A stretch of 64,000 bases of DNA from Hexactinellida sp. DTS-2022 (GCA_028753945.1 JAPNXP010000009.1:6262001-6326000), one strand, 5' to 3'; positions 50,371 to 61,226 are shown, numbered from the stretch's first letter. Notes: a model not told the origin generated them from the sequence alone. Program-made: numbers and translations.

Positions 50371-53300
50371 TTAGTCAGGATTAATATTTAGTTGGCAATC
50401 TGTGTTCACTCCGTTTCCGGACACATTCAGACAGTCACAGTTTCCCGCTCCATTGGCCTGCTCACATTGACACAGTTTTTCATCCCCTTGAGGTAGATTC
50501 ATGGATTCGCATGTTATATTTCCGTAAAAACACCTGCAGTTATGACACTCCCCCTCTCTCACCCGAGTTACTACGCTCTCTACAATCTTTTCACTGATCG
50601 CTTCCCTCTCCTCGATCCCTCCATTTATTATCGCGTTGATATCCCATACAAACCCTCCTGCATCCAATCCGGGCACAACAAAGTCCTTATGGATGCTATC
50701 CCTGTCACTGTTCCCCTCTACGCTGTTGGTTATAGCACCACGTGTTCTGGCTATTGTTCCGAGCTCGTTGTGATAGCATTGGAAGAGGTTAGATGCTCCT
50801 ATGCATTTGAGAGTATCGTTTTGCTTCGTGATAGCTGAGAGTTTGGTGTTCACAAGAAATATTGGATTCTTATTACTCAGCGCAGCAGTGAATAATGACC
50901 TCCCTTGATCTTCTGGTTCTTGTATATTGTAATAAGATTTGGCTGGCAACTGAAATAGTGGGTATATGCTGGAATCTCTTCTCTTGTCTGTGCTTAATAT
51001 AAATATCCGTTTGTTATTGGGTCTCACAAGTTCATTGTTCAATGCTAACTTAGCTGCACCATAAGCTCCCTTACCCCCAATATCATTAACCGTCTTGTTT
51101 ATGTCCTCTTGAAGATTGGTCAAGTTTTCTTTGTTGTCAGAGGAAAAGGTGAAATGGTTTTGTCGAATGAAAGTAGGAGCCCTATTGTTGACGCTCATTA
51201 TTGTTACAGTGTACTCGTTCCTACTAATTGCGCCAATGCAATTTGCTATCAGTTGTCCTTCTAGAGTTGGTAACAATGTTTCCAAAATGAAATCATTAAC
51301 TGGTATCATTTCTGTTGTCACGTCTAGCACCAACAGCACATCAACACCTTCAGTGTTTGAATCGCAAGAAGGAACCACAACGGTATCATTCGAACAGCTG
51401 TTGAGATCTCGCCCATAAATTGAACAGCTCTTGATTGGGCAGTCGAATTGAACTGTGCCATAGTAAGGCACTTCAACTTCGTAATTGTAGCCACAAAATT
51501 CTTCGTAATTTAGTGCTATGGAGTTGAATCCTATTTTGAGTTGATTACTGGAATGTAAATCTCTTACACTGGGATCGCCACTTGTCATCCTATACCATGT
51601 TAGGTTCTCTGCTGTTCTCCCACTATGCACGAAAAACTCCAGCTTAACTTGTGAAGAATCAAGGAAAGAACAGGAATGGCAAGTGGTCACGCTATTGGTA
51701 ATCGTGTCGTTACAGGAGATTGTTGTTGCGATCAATTCGAATGTGTATGTATCGTTTCCCTCCTGATTTCTGACTATAACAGAGTATGTCCCCGCATGCT
51801 GAGATGTGAAGCTGTGGATTATGATCGTCGCAGTATTACCTTGGTATTCGAAGGAGTAATCTTCTCCCTCCACCAGTACTTCTCCTTTTAGGATCAATTC
51901 GAATGTCAAAGGCAATGTTCCCTCACGAATGACTCCAGTTATTCGTAATTCGCTATCTTTTGTAGCCACTAAAGTTTGTCCGAAGCGTGCCTCTGTTCCC
52001 GTGACCGTCCCTGTATATGTCTTATCTAGTTTGGGGGGCAGAGGGCAGCGCGTGCTCTCTGCACATGGCTGTAACTCCCCTCCCACACACTTGCATTCCA
52101 CACATGCTCTGGTCTGTCCACACGACTCACTACTTTTAATGACAACAGCTTTAACGAAAGCTCTCGTGAAGAGATCCGTTTGTTCTCCCATCTGGTTGAT
52201 GTCCCAAGCACTCCCATTCAATGCTAGTGCCAGGCTAATATAATCTTGTTCCATCCCTTGACTGGCTTGTAAGACAGTTCCTCCAGGCACGAGAACATAC
52301 CCCAGGCTAGAAGTGGTGCTGGGAACAACTGCTACCACTGATCCATCTGTCTCTTGGAAGATACCTATGGCTTTAATGCCATTCTGATCCTGAAATGTGG
52401 CATTGACGATCACGTTGAGAATAACATTTGTGACTTGTAACTGAGACAGTATAAGGTCTCTTTCGAGCTGAGGAACAGTTGTGTTCTCACTCGTGTAGGA
52501 CCCACAGTCATACCTATCCGAGTCTGTGATGAGTGTGATGTGACGACAAGATTGAGTTTGGAAGTTATCCTTGTATGTCTGTAGTGCTGTGTAGATGGAG
52601 GAATAGCCATCTGCTTCCTGTCCTGAGGCGGTTAGATCAACTCCTGCGATGAGCGGGGCCAACTGAGAAGAGGGAGCACACAACTTTTGATTGGGAGGAA
52701 TGGGAAATGGGTACGCGTAACAGCTGTCGCCATCCCTTTGGTTCTCTGCTCCGAATCCCATTAAACAGTAGGTATTAGGACAGAGACTGTTTTCCTGTCC
52801 AAAATTGATAGCTGCCAAGTTGGTGGGCAATCTGGTTGCGACATCTTTAATGGCAATGTGTGCGTCCTTCATTGTGCTTGTTTCAGCTATGGCGAATATC
52901 ATGTCGACACATGCTGGCTGTCTGAACCCTGAGATGAGTTGTGATGTGTTGCATTCTGTTGCTCTACACTGAATGGTGGTGTTGAAGTCGATGGCTTGTA
53001 TCTGCTCACATTCGTACTTTCCGTCTTCACAAACGCATTTCTGACAAGTGTCCAGTTTGCAGCTACTGCTTCCTGTACCGTTGGTCTGTGTGACATGTGG
53101 GATGATCTCATACTCGAGGAAGGCATGAGTGAATGCGTCTCGATAGGTCCTCGAGACTGGGAGACTCCATGCAATCCCGCCTGATGCTCTGACCATTTGA
53201 AAGTATGTTTGTTCAGTGTTTCCAGCTGCCGAGTCCTTCCTCACATACCCGCCTGACGATACACTGAAGTTAGACTTCTCATTTGGATCGTAGTAGATGA

Positions 53301-55134
53301 CAGAATTGTCGGGCAGGAGGCCTATAATTGTATCTGCATTGATGTGTGGTTGTTGGTTGCCCTGCGCTTGGAATTGTATGTTGATGACTGCACTGAGAGT
53401 GATGCTGAACTGTTGGAGTATCTGTCGCATGTTCTGGTTGAAGAGTGTGGGCACTCGGTCGTAGACGGGATCTGGTGAAGGTGTTTCGTTGTCTCTGTCT
53501 TCGTCTGTGATGAGTAGCATCTTCCTACAGGCCTGTCCTATGAACGTGTATCTCTGTAGTGCTCTGTACACAGCTGCATAGCCATCCTCTTTCCTGCCCT
53601 CTCCTTGGAAGGGATTTTGGTTGACAACTCTTATGACATCTTGCGTGGTTCCCCAAAATGGCACAGTGGTGGTTGTTGTTCCTTGTTGCACCATGACTCC
53701 CCCTAAATCTATGGGTCTCCCTATTTGTTCCGCTCTAGATTTCTCTTCGCCTGTCCCAAATGCGAGGATAGCAAAGTTGTTTTTGCAAAACCCGGCATCA
53801 TAGTCACTTTGTGCGAGTACTCCTGGAATTGCATTTGAAACATATCGTAACCATATTTGTTCCTCTCTCATTGATGCTGATTCATCAATGATGAAAATGA
53901 TATTGACACAGTTAGTGTCTACTTGTTGCTTAATTTTATTAAATGATGGGTCTTCTTCGTTACATTCTCCCATGCAGGGTCTGTCTTGTATTATTTGGAA
54001 ATATGTCCCATCACAGTAAATGAATTTGGCTATGACCGTATCATATATGATCTGCCCTTGTTCGTATTGTGCACAAATGGTATTACAAGTTGCATTGATT
54101 GCACTGATACCTACCCTCTGTCCTATCATTCCCTTTCCTCCTTGTTGTCCTTGTTGTCCTTTTTCTCCTTGTGTTCCTGCGTTTCCCTTTTCACCTGGTC
54201 CACCCTTGTCCCCTTTTCTCCCAGCTATCCCATTATTTCCTACACTTCCCATCTCTCCTTTACTCCCCCCATCTCCCTGTGCGCCTCTCGGTCCTTGTTG
54301 TCCTGTTCCCCCTTGCTCTCCTTTAATTCCATTTACTCCAATATTTCCCATTAGCCCTTCTTTCCCAACTGTCCCATTGATTCCCTTCCCTCCCCTCTGT
54401 CCACTCTCTCCTATCTCTCCTATCTCTCCCTTATCTCCACCTACGCCTGTTTCTCCACTACTCCCTTTGGTTCCTCTGTTTCCTTCATCTCCCTGTTCCC
54501 CTATGCTCCCCTTATCTCCCATGGAACCTTCCACCCCTATTTCTCCCCTTGATCCTTGTCTTCCCTTTGTTCCCCTTTTCCTCTTAACCTCACACTCTTC
54601 GGGATCGCAGTACGCTTGCACCCCCGCGTCTCCGTCCCTTCCTTCCTCTCCCCTCTCTCCGGTGTACCCTTTCTTCCCCTCGGTCGCTCGGCATTTGTTC
54701 CTACACTTTTCTAGAACCTCCAAATTCGATTCTGCTCTGTCGGTTTCTTCTCCAGTATTGGCATCACGGAGAAGGCATTCGTACTTTCCAGACTGTACAC
54801 TCGTTATGTTTGATATTTGCAATTGGTCTTCTGTGTAACGTCTTATCGAAGGATAATTGTTAGAAATGGAACCATTGAAGAGAATACTGTCTCCATTGAA
54901 CTTCCACTCAATTGTTACCCTCTCCCCTGGAGCTGATATTATCACACATGTCACTGTAATAGTGTACTGTGACTGAATAACAGCATCCTGTCCAACCAAC
55001 AGTGCGAAGCTCCTATACCCGAAGAGACTCAATTTCCCAATTTTATGCACTTTGTCAATTTCGGCTCCGTTTGTTTCAAAAATGATAACTGCAGTCAGTA
55101 GCACTAACAACAGAATTTTGAGCTCCGTGTTCAT
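50371..55134 (-). CDS. Gene D: giant secreted Ig-collagen-VWA protein, divergent C-terminal third
   Basis: One exon, 1587 residues from the Met at 55134. That Met starts a good signal peptide (MNTELKILLLVLLTAVIIF) and follows an acceptor-like CATTTGTAG; a Met 14 codons upstream gives no signal peptide. The order is Ig, collagen (with the Cys break AYCDPEEC), Cys module, VWA1 (DESAS), CxxCxC, VWA2 without MIDAS (AETST), CxxCxC, one Ig-like domain, Cys module, VWA3, Cys-rich tail. It lacks one of the two internal Ig-like domains of A-C. VWA3 reads DVTTE in place of DVSSS, so metal binding there is doubtful. The VWA1-VWA2 part (52043-53783) is almost identical to gene C, while the C-terminal third is only distantly similar to the other three. 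Confidence 0.87.
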   Translation of the reverse strand: MNTELKILLLVLLTAVIIFETNGAEIDKVHKIGKLSLFGYRSFALLVGQDAVIQSQYTITVTCVIISAPGERVTIEWKFNGDSILFNGSISNNYPSIRRYTEDQLQISNITSVQSGKYECLLRDANTGEETDRAESNLEVLEKCRNKCRATEGKKGYTGERGEEGRDGDAGVQAYCDPEECEVKRKRGTKGRQGSRGEIGVEGSMGDKGSIGEQGDEGNRGTKGSSGETGVGGDKGEIGEIGESGQRGGKGINGTVGKEGLMGNIGVNGIKGEQGGTGQQGPRGAQGDGGSKGEMGSVGNNGIAGRKGDKGGPGEKGNAGTQGEKGQQGQQGGKGMIGQRVGISAINATCNTICAQYEQGQIIYDTVIAKFIYCDGTYFQIIQDRPCMGECNEEDPSFNKIKQQVDTNCVNIIFIIDESASMREEQIWLRYVSNAIPGVLAQSDYDAGFCKNNFAILAFGTGEEKSRAEQIGRPIDLGGVMVQQGTTTTTVPFWGTTQDVIRVVNQNPFQGEGRKEDGYAAVYRALQRYTFIGQACRKMLLITDEDRDNETPSPDPVYDRVPTLFNQNMRQILQQFSITLSAVINIQFQAQGNQQPHINADTIIGLLPDNSVIYYDPNEKSNFSVSSGGYVRKDSAAGNTEQTYFQMVRASGGIAWSLPVSRTYRDAFTHAFLEYEIIPHVTQTNGTGSSSCKLDTCQKCVCEDGKYECEQIQAIDFNTTIQCRATECNTSQLISGFRQPACVDMIFAIAETSTMKDAHIAIKDVATRLPTNLAAINFGQENSLCPNTYCLMGFGAENQRDGDSCYAYPFPIPPNQKLCAPSSQLAPLIAGVDLTASGQEADGYSSIYTALQTYKDNFQTQSCRHITLITDSDRYDCGSYTSENTTVPQLERDLILSQLQVTNVILNVIVNATFQDQNGIKAIGIFQETDGSVVAVVPSTTSSLGYVLVPGGTVLQASQGMEQDYISLALALNGSAWDINQMGEQTDLFTRAFVKAVVIKSSESCGQTRACVECKCVGGELQPCAESTRCPLPPKLDKTYTGTVTGTEARFGQTLVATKDSELRITGVIREGTLPLTFELILKGEVLVEGEDYSFEYQGNTATIIIHSFTSQHAGTYSVIVRNQEGNDTYTFELIATTISCNDTITNSVTTCHSCSFLDSSQVKLEFFVHSGRTAENLTWYRMTSGDPSVRDLHSSNQLKIGFNSIALNYEEFCGYNYEVEVPYYGTVQFDCPIKSCSIYGRDLNSCSNDTVVVPSCDSNTEGVDVLLVLDVTTEMIPVNDFILETLLPTLEGQLIANCIGAISRNEYTVTIMSVNNRAPTFIRQNHFTFSSDNKENLTNLQEDINKTVNDIGGKGAYGAAKLALNNELVRPNNKRIFILSTDKRRDSSIYPLFQLPAKSYYNIQEPEDQGRSLFTAALSNKNPIFLVNTKLSAITKQNDTLKCIGASNLFQCYHNELGTIARTRGAITNSVEGNSDRDSIHKDFVVPGLDAGGFVWDINAIINGGIEEREAISEKIVESVVTRVREGECHNCRCFYGNITCESMNLPQGDEKLCQCEQANGAGNCDCLNVSGNGVNTDCQLNINPD

Positions 55135-55176
55135 ATTCCCAATTCGTTCTACTACAAATGCTTCAATTAATCTCAA

Positions 55177-55504
55177 TCTGAACCCGAGCGATAAATACTA
55201 TTGCTAAATGTTCATAAATTTTCCATTTTCTACAATGCATAGGCTTATTAGTTCCCTTATCAATCAACAACAAATGCAAATGAATATCCAAATATATCGT
55301 GTTACCATTTTCTCTAATTGTTGGTTATTAGCTGCTTGCTAGCATAGTTGAGTGTTGTGTTACATTATTGTTCCCACACAAAACCACTGTTATTGATCTA
55401 ATTAAAGTAATAGAATAGAAAAGTACCTCGTACATAAATTTATATTATTACGTATTAATTTGCAATATAATGGTCCACGTATAGTCTAGGGTTCTCACGT
55501 TGCA
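55177..55504. other. Divergent intergenic region between gene D and ANKMY2
   Basis: About 330 bp of AT-rich sequence expected to contain both promoters. No motif was recognised. Confidence 0.4.
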
Positions 55505-56674
55505 ATGGCATCCATTAAATTCACCCACCTGGAAGAAATAACTCCTGAGTTAGACGCACCTGGCATGTCACTCTCTAGGCTAGAAGAGTTGTGCAAATCG
55601 GAGAGCGAGGTATTTAACCCGACAGAGATTTCCTCGTTCCTTAAATCGGATCCCAGCGTGTTGGACCTCAAAGACAGCGAGGGCATGAGTATGCTAATGC
55701 ACACCTCCTACCGCGGGAACCTGCGGCTGACACGCATGCTGATAGAACACGGAGCCTCCGTTAACACCATGTCCCGGCCCGCCTATTACACCCCGCTTAT
55801 GTTCGCTGGCATTGGAAACCACGTGGATCTCTGTAACCTCCTTCTGAGCTCCGGCGCTAAGACAAGCCTTACGAATAGCATTGAAAAGAACGCGGCTGAA
55901 ATGGCCTCTTTCGTAGGAAACAAAGATTGTGCTCGGGTAATCTCTTCTTTCTTTTCGAAAGAATCCTTTCTCTCAATCGCATCTAAGTCCATGCTGCCTG
56001 CCCTCGTTTGTCCCCTCCTCTACACGGTCCTACTTGAGCTGAACAACGTACACCCAGTGCACGCGCTAATCGCTATAAGACAGCAGCCTCTGTTGCTGGA
56101 GAATATACCCTCCGTAGTGGCCACCCTCGGGTCCATTTGTGATAAGACATTTAGGGACACTTTTGAGGATATTTCCTTCCGGTCCCACTTCCTCGCGTGT
56201 ATCTTCAGATCTCTCCAGGAGGCGCAGGCTGCGGATGAGAGTAAAAAGCCGTGTGAACAGCTGATCAGGAAGTTCCTTCGGGTCTCAGTCTCCCCAGAGG
56301 GCGCCTCTATTCAGGTGGGGATGGAGAACCACCTCAGACAGGCGATTCGCTCCTTTCCGTTCCGAGACATGCCTCTGTTTCAGCAAACACTCGCCTGTCT
56401 GCAAACTGTTGAGTGTAGCGATAAGCTTAAGACCGACCTGACCTCTCCCACCCTGCACGTGATTAGCAGCATCATCCGAGGCCCGATGGCCGGGAGGACC
56501 TCTATCGACCCGATCTGCGGCACCTGTGGGGGGCAGGGGGCCTGTCTGAGGGAATGTGCCAGCTGCAAATCGGTCTGGTACTGCGGGAAAGAGTGCCAGA
56601 AGCTCCATTGGTTCTCGCACAAGAGGGCCTGCTCTGCCAAATCCTCTCCGATCCATTCGGACCATGAGCAGTGA
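55505..56674 (+). CDS. ANKMY2: Ankyrin repeat and MYND domain protein 2
   Basis: 389 residues, intronless; the human protein has 441. Ankyrin repeats occupy about residues 58-155 (GMSMLMHTSYRGNLRLTRMLIEHGASVN, with the next repeats at YTPLMFAGIGNHVDLCNLLLSSGA). The middle helical region contains the NNVHPVHALIAI block that matches the family. A C-terminal MYND zinc finger spans about 336-377 with the expected C-x2-C ... C-x2-C ... C-x3-C ... H-x3-C ligands (CGTCGGQGACL, YCGKECQKLHW, HKRAC). In vertebrates ANKMY2 works with FKBP38 in ciliary transport of adenylyl cyclases and Hedgehog signalling. Human-type acidic C-terminal extensions are absent. The GC content of the coding region is clearly above that of the flanks. 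Confidence 0.9.
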   Translation: MASIKFTHLEEITPELDAPGMSLSRLEELCKSESEVFNPTEISSFLKSDPSVLDLKDSEGMSMLMHTSYRGNLRLTRMLIEHGASVNTMSRPAYYTPLMFAGIGNHVDLCNLLLSSGAKTSLTNSIEKNAAEMASFVGNKDCARVISSFFSKESFLSIASKSMLPALVCPLLYTVLLELNNVHPVHALIAIRQQPLLLENIPSVVATLGSICDKTFRDTFEDISFRSHFLACIFRSLQEAQAADESKKPCEQLIRKFLRVSVSPEGASIQVGMENHLRQAIRSFPFRDMPLFQQTLACLQTVECSDKLKTDLTSPTLHVISSIIRGPMAGRTSIDPICGTCGGQGACLRECASCKSVWYCGKECQKLHWFSHKRACSAKSSPIHSDHEQ

Positions 56675-57089
56675 AACAGTATTCTTTATTCTTATCGACA
56701 TTAATCAGAGATCAATGTAGTACTAACGACTGTCGTACAGTTACAATATGATGTATAATTATTCTTATCCCGTATCACTTTGCTAAGTAGCTATTTTTGA
56801 TTCACAGTTTATTGTTTTGATTGCAGTTATTAACTCTTTTGTTACCCTTACGATCCAGACATAATATAGTACGCTGGTCTAATTCAATTATTATTAGGCC
56901 AAACTATCTTTGTTTATTATATTATTCATTATTATCATTCAAATTCTGTGACCGATGTGTCACATGATAAATACGTGTATTCTACCCAACAAATTTAACC
57001 CACACTTCCAGTGATGTGATCTGTTAGTTGATATTAGGTACTGCGTCCACACATGCACTATTAGTACAAAGTGCTATAGAAATACTGAA
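56675..57089. other. Intergenic
   Basis: 415 bp of AT-rich sequence holding the 3' flank of ANKMY2 and the upstream region of the next gene. An acceptor-like AGTGCTATAG lies 17 nt before the next ATG. Nothing else is seen. Confidence 0.4.
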
Positions 57090-58062
57090 TTGAACATGTT
57101 TGATTTCGACAGTCCTACTCCTTCCGAGTCATCTGACCCAGAGGCTTCCGATAAGTCAGCAGTAGCCATCAAGACTAACTCCGGGGCAAACCGGTTTCTC
57201 TTTCAGAGTGGGGCCTCACATAAGCAAGGACGAACGACACACTCCAATCGCACCCACGCCCTGGACGCATCCCCCAGACCTCTGGTACCTGCCTCTAAGA
57301 GGAAGGAGCATGGCCCGGACTTCCCCGAGCTGAGAGCCGAGCTCAATCAGGCCTTCAGCATACGGGATATCCAGGTGCCTGCCTCGAAGCAAACTTCTAC
57401 GCTTCAAGGCAACCCAGTCGCTTCCTCTGTCGGCAGTGCTAATCCTACTGCCGCCAGCTTTGGCGCACACCCCACTCTCTACTCCAGATACAAAGGAATC
57501 GGGAAACCACAAGAAGGTATCCATAGGTACTTATGTTCTGAATTGCTCTGTCTTATGTCTGCCATTACCTTTAGATCGCAGCTCACACGCGGTCCTGCCT
57601 CCTATGAAGCAAGCCGAGAAAGCCCCGACAGTTTCCAAATCAGAAACGCACAAACTCAAGATGCTACCTCCCGCCCTCTCCAACTCCGGAGCCACGCACC
57701 CCCAGCGCAACTGGAATGTGGCTACTGGGTTCTCCTACGCGGACACAGCTAAGCGCAGGCTGATGTCTCCGGCAGGAGAGAACGGCACTCTCGCGAAAAG
57801 ACCGAGTGTGAACCAAAATGAATTTAGTCCCCTCAGTGAAAGACATCAATTTAACCGACATAATTTGAATGAGAATATTAATAGAGGCGTCACTTCTTTC
57901 ACAAAGCCACCCCTGACCACTATACAGCACAAGCAAGCTAACTCTAGCACGACAGCTCACACTCTGACAGATAAAAAGCAGAGACGAAATAATTTAAAAG
58001 TTGCCAAGGAGAATTCTATTTCTCAGGATAATTGTACTGATACTTTTTGGTTCGATTCTTAA
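57090..58062 (+). CDS. Unrecognised two-exon gene, disordered basic protein (304 aa)
   Basis: Exon 1 is 57090-57516 and exon 2 is 57575-58062. The 58-nt GT-AG intron joins two open frames in phase (GAAG/AT CGC), giving 304 residues. The protein is rich in Ser, Thr, Asn, Pro and basic residues and looks largely disordered. It has an acidic N terminus (FDFDSPTPSESSDPEASD), a possible nuclear-type basic cluster (PASKRKEHG), a stretch with helical potential (FPELRAELNQAFSIRD), a better-ordered segment NWNVATGFSYADTAKRRL, a Lys/Arg patch (KKQRRNNLK) and the ending DTFWFDS. The matched intron and continued composition support a real gene. No family was recognised; a nuclear or cytoskeletal regulator is only a guess. 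Confidence 0.6.
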
Positions 58063-60758
58063 CTTTCTGATTACATTTCTTTAGCTTGTAATACCACTGA
58101 ATTGTCCTGTCTCCACTTACATTTACGATTGGTTAGAATTAATATTGTTCTAACGACGTAATTTGTCTTACAAGTACTTATCATAAATGTATGCAAGTGG
58201 TATTAATGATCATTAAAACTTTCGTATGCTTTTAGTGCAGTAATTTTACTGAGATTTTGGTTTGTTAAATTTAATCATAACTTCCTAAGGGTAATCCTTG
58301 GAGTATTTTGTTATTTAATTGTATTAATTTATTTTAGAATTTGTCTTAAGGGAAAACTAATTAGTTGCGCTAAATGAGAGACTAGCTAATTCAGGTGAGC
58401 ATCTTCCTTTATTTGGCAATTTGAATATATTATTTATAATCGTCATTTTGTGTCATAGGTTTTATCCCTACCTAAGGGAGCACGAGTGAACAGGTAACAT
58501 CGTTGTAATATACTGTATTCTGTCATAACTATAATTACAATATACTTATCGCATTATTTATTTGTAGTTACATACAGAATGACTTCTTGTTTGCAAATTT
58601 CTTCGTTGTAAGTTTCATTGTTTACTTTCCAATATTGTAATGTAAATTGTAATAGATTGCTCAATCGACTCGTATTGTTAACCTTAGGACATTTTTGGAA
58701 TGTGAAAGTAGATATAATACACTAGTAACAGTTGTATTATATAAACTTTCACAAATGTAAGCACTAATGCAAGTATCAACACAATTATTATGACAAAATA
58801 ATTAATACTTTAACTATCAAATTATATATTCTGAAAGTGTCCATAAATGTATACTAAAACTCATGTGCACCGTTGTAATCTGGATAGTCGATGGAAGTTA
58901 TCATTATTGTAATTTATATCCTTTAGTAATACAGTTTGTGTCTGTTATGAGTTGGATTTTGTGTATTACATTCGGTGATTTCAACCAGATCGGCATACCT
59001 GGCAACTCCCCATTGAATAGCTTACTACATCAGGGTAAATTCGATAGCTCTCCCTTTTTGTAATTGATTTGAAAGATTTACTCGAGTGCTTTCGCATATT
59101 TCCACCAAAATTTAAGTAAATATAAAAAATTTATTTGTGTTGTAACATATCAATTAGTTATTCTTACAAACCAATATATAGCTAACCCCTTGAGGGGTAA
59201 ATTGTAGTGTAATCAATTTCTCTTCAAAAGTTATCTCTTTACCATAGTATGGTGAGTTTATTAAAGTTATTATTTTATTTGTTGCATTTGTTAAATCAAA
59301 CCGATTAGTAGATATCATTGAGTCACAATTAGCACAGAAGAAACAGATTGGGCTCTTACGTAGTCTAATGATTAAAAAATATTTTGAAGCAATATTTATA
59401 CTCCTGTATTTGCCTGTCTTTCGTGGGTATGTTCTTGTTGTTGGAAGGTTTCATCTAGGCGCATAAATTTTAAAGAAAACTTTCCTCGACGCGCGAAAAT
59501 CGCGAGATCCTCCCATAGACTTAATGCAAATTGACTAGTTTAGGCGCTTGTAAGCAGAAACCTCGAACTAAATCTATGTTCACATTAAATATTGCCTGGA
59601 TGAAAGCCTGGTTGTGAGTGTTTTTTCGTCTTATTCGTTTCTTAATCGTCTGACTGATTCCTATAAGGAATTATCCTGGAGCGCCAGACGCTCCTTTTGG
59701 AGTATGATTTTTGGAAATTTTAATTCAGGAGGGCGAAAATATTGGAATATTCTCCTATACCTTAACATTAATTTATGATTTAAGCGAATGAAATTGGATC
59801 AGAATAGGATTAGGAGCGTATTTACAAAGGGCTGTATAATACACTTGATTCACCATAAGTCATAACTTATGCTATTAGTTCTTACCTTATCTCACATTTC
59901 ACTCTTTCGGTATTATTCCTTTGTAGATTCCACTTTGCTACATTTATACAAAGAACTTTAATTCCCTTTAACTTTCGAGTGTGATGCATAGGATATACTT
60001 CGTGGAATTGTATATTATTTAATATTTATTTGAGATTTCTTAATTCCATTGTGTGCTTACCCACAATGCACACATTTCTTACTAGTTATGTTTTTACGAA
60101 TGTTGTGTACTTAAAATAATATTTTATAATCCCCAAGCTGTTTCCATTCTGATGAATACCTTAAAAAGTTAAAATACCTTTCAAATTTCCCAGCATTCTT
60201 ACCTTATTGCATATTACAAGTGAAATTTTTGTTAGAACATCATGATTCAATTTTACGTTTTACTCTTAAAATATACTACTTGTCTTTTTTAAATCACTTA
60301 ATTTAGTTATATCATAAAGTGTAGAGTTTAAATCAGTTAGCTAAAGCTTGCTTGCTTGTTTATATCAGTTTCTAGTTAATTGTATGGTTTAATGACTGTA
60401 TGTTCGCTCAAGTACACTGAAACTAGAAGTACGTTGATATGTTAGCTCATTTATCCTGTTGTATTATAGTATTCATAATCAAACTGGTGTACGAACTTTA
60501 AAATTGGGTTATACACACAAGTGATTAAAATCATGGGATTTATTGAAATTGAAATTCGTCTAGATAAGTTCTAAATCTTATGAGATTTTGGATTTGTACT
60601 ATGTAAATTCTTAATGTCAATTGGGAATTGAAATTTAATGAGTAATTTATTATTATGTAGTATATCATGTAAGCACATTATCTATTTATTATAAATGGAC
60701 TGGATGCTTGATTAATTGAACAAACGATAAACAAATATCTGAATACATATTCACAATA
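58063..60758. other. 2.7-kb gene-poor AT-rich region
   Basis: No convincing coding frame is present; a 66-codon frame at 58863-59063 has no start context or family features. Two short perfect inverted repeats near 59660-59700 (ATTCCTATAAGGAAT and GGAGCGCCAGACGCTCC) could form hairpins but match no known RNA motif. The region should include the promoter of the Maf-like gene. It is one of the least gene-dense parts of the window. Confidence 0.45.
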
Positions 60759-61226
60759 ATGGCAAAACAAATTTCTAAAATCTTTATTCATACTGACACA
60801 ACAAAGATTTCACTCTTACAGGAATCGAAATTGCGTATAGTTTCAAGTTGTACTGATAAGAAATGTGAACTTGCATCTTCGATATTAAAGCCTGGTTATG
60901 AATCCAAGAGACACCTCCCATTCCTAGATTTGGTAGATCTAGGGCCCCTCAGTATGCTCACCATTTCCGAAATAAAGATAATGATTGAAAATTGCAATTT
61001 CACGAAAGTGGAGCAGAGCTTCCTGCTTGAGGCAAGGAGAAGATTTCGGAACAGAGGCTCAGCTGACAAATCCAGATACGTACACAACATTGAAATTAGT
61101 CAACTGACTAACGAAATAAGCCATCTGGGCAAGAAACGAATGGAGCTATTTCGCGAGAAGAAAGAACTACAACAGGAAATTGCATTTTATTCAAATGCCC
61201 TCGTTTCATACTATCCACATGTTTAA
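60759..61226 (+). CDS. Divergent small-Maf-like bZIP transcription factor
   Basis: 155 residues, intronless. The first 65 residues are unrecognised. From about residue 66 there is a Maf-type extended homology region (LSMLTISEIKIMIENCNFTK, compare LSVRELNRHL...SKEEV). The basic region ARRRFRNRGSADKSRY follows, with the bZIP N-x7-R signature. RNRG-S-A-D-K-S-RY parallels the Maf KNRGYAQSCRY, with Tyr replaced by Ser and Cys by Ser. A short leucine zipper of about five heptads follows (ISQLTNEI, ISHLGKKR, MELFREKK, LQQEIAF). No long transactivation domain is present, so it would act as a small-Maf-type dimer partner, for instance with CNC or other bZIPs, binding MARE-like sites. The changed basic-region residues make DNA specificity uncertain. 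Confidence 0.7.
   Translation: MAKQISKIFIHTDTTKISLLQESKLRIVSSCTDKKCELASSILKPGYESKRHLPFLDLVDLGPLSMLTISEIKIMIENCNFTKVEQSFLLEARRRFRNRGSADKSRYVHNIEISQLTNEISHLGKKRMELFREKKELQQEIAFYSNALVSYYPHV

Noticed and set aside
58863..59063. 66-codon hydrophobic frame in the gene-poor region
   Set aside because: Isolated, no family similarity or supporting splice signals; likely chance.
59660..59700. Hairpin GGAGCGCCAGACGCTCC as a histone-type 3' stem-loop or structured RNA
   Set aside because: Loop and flanks do not match the histone stem-loop consensus and there is no histone gene nearby.
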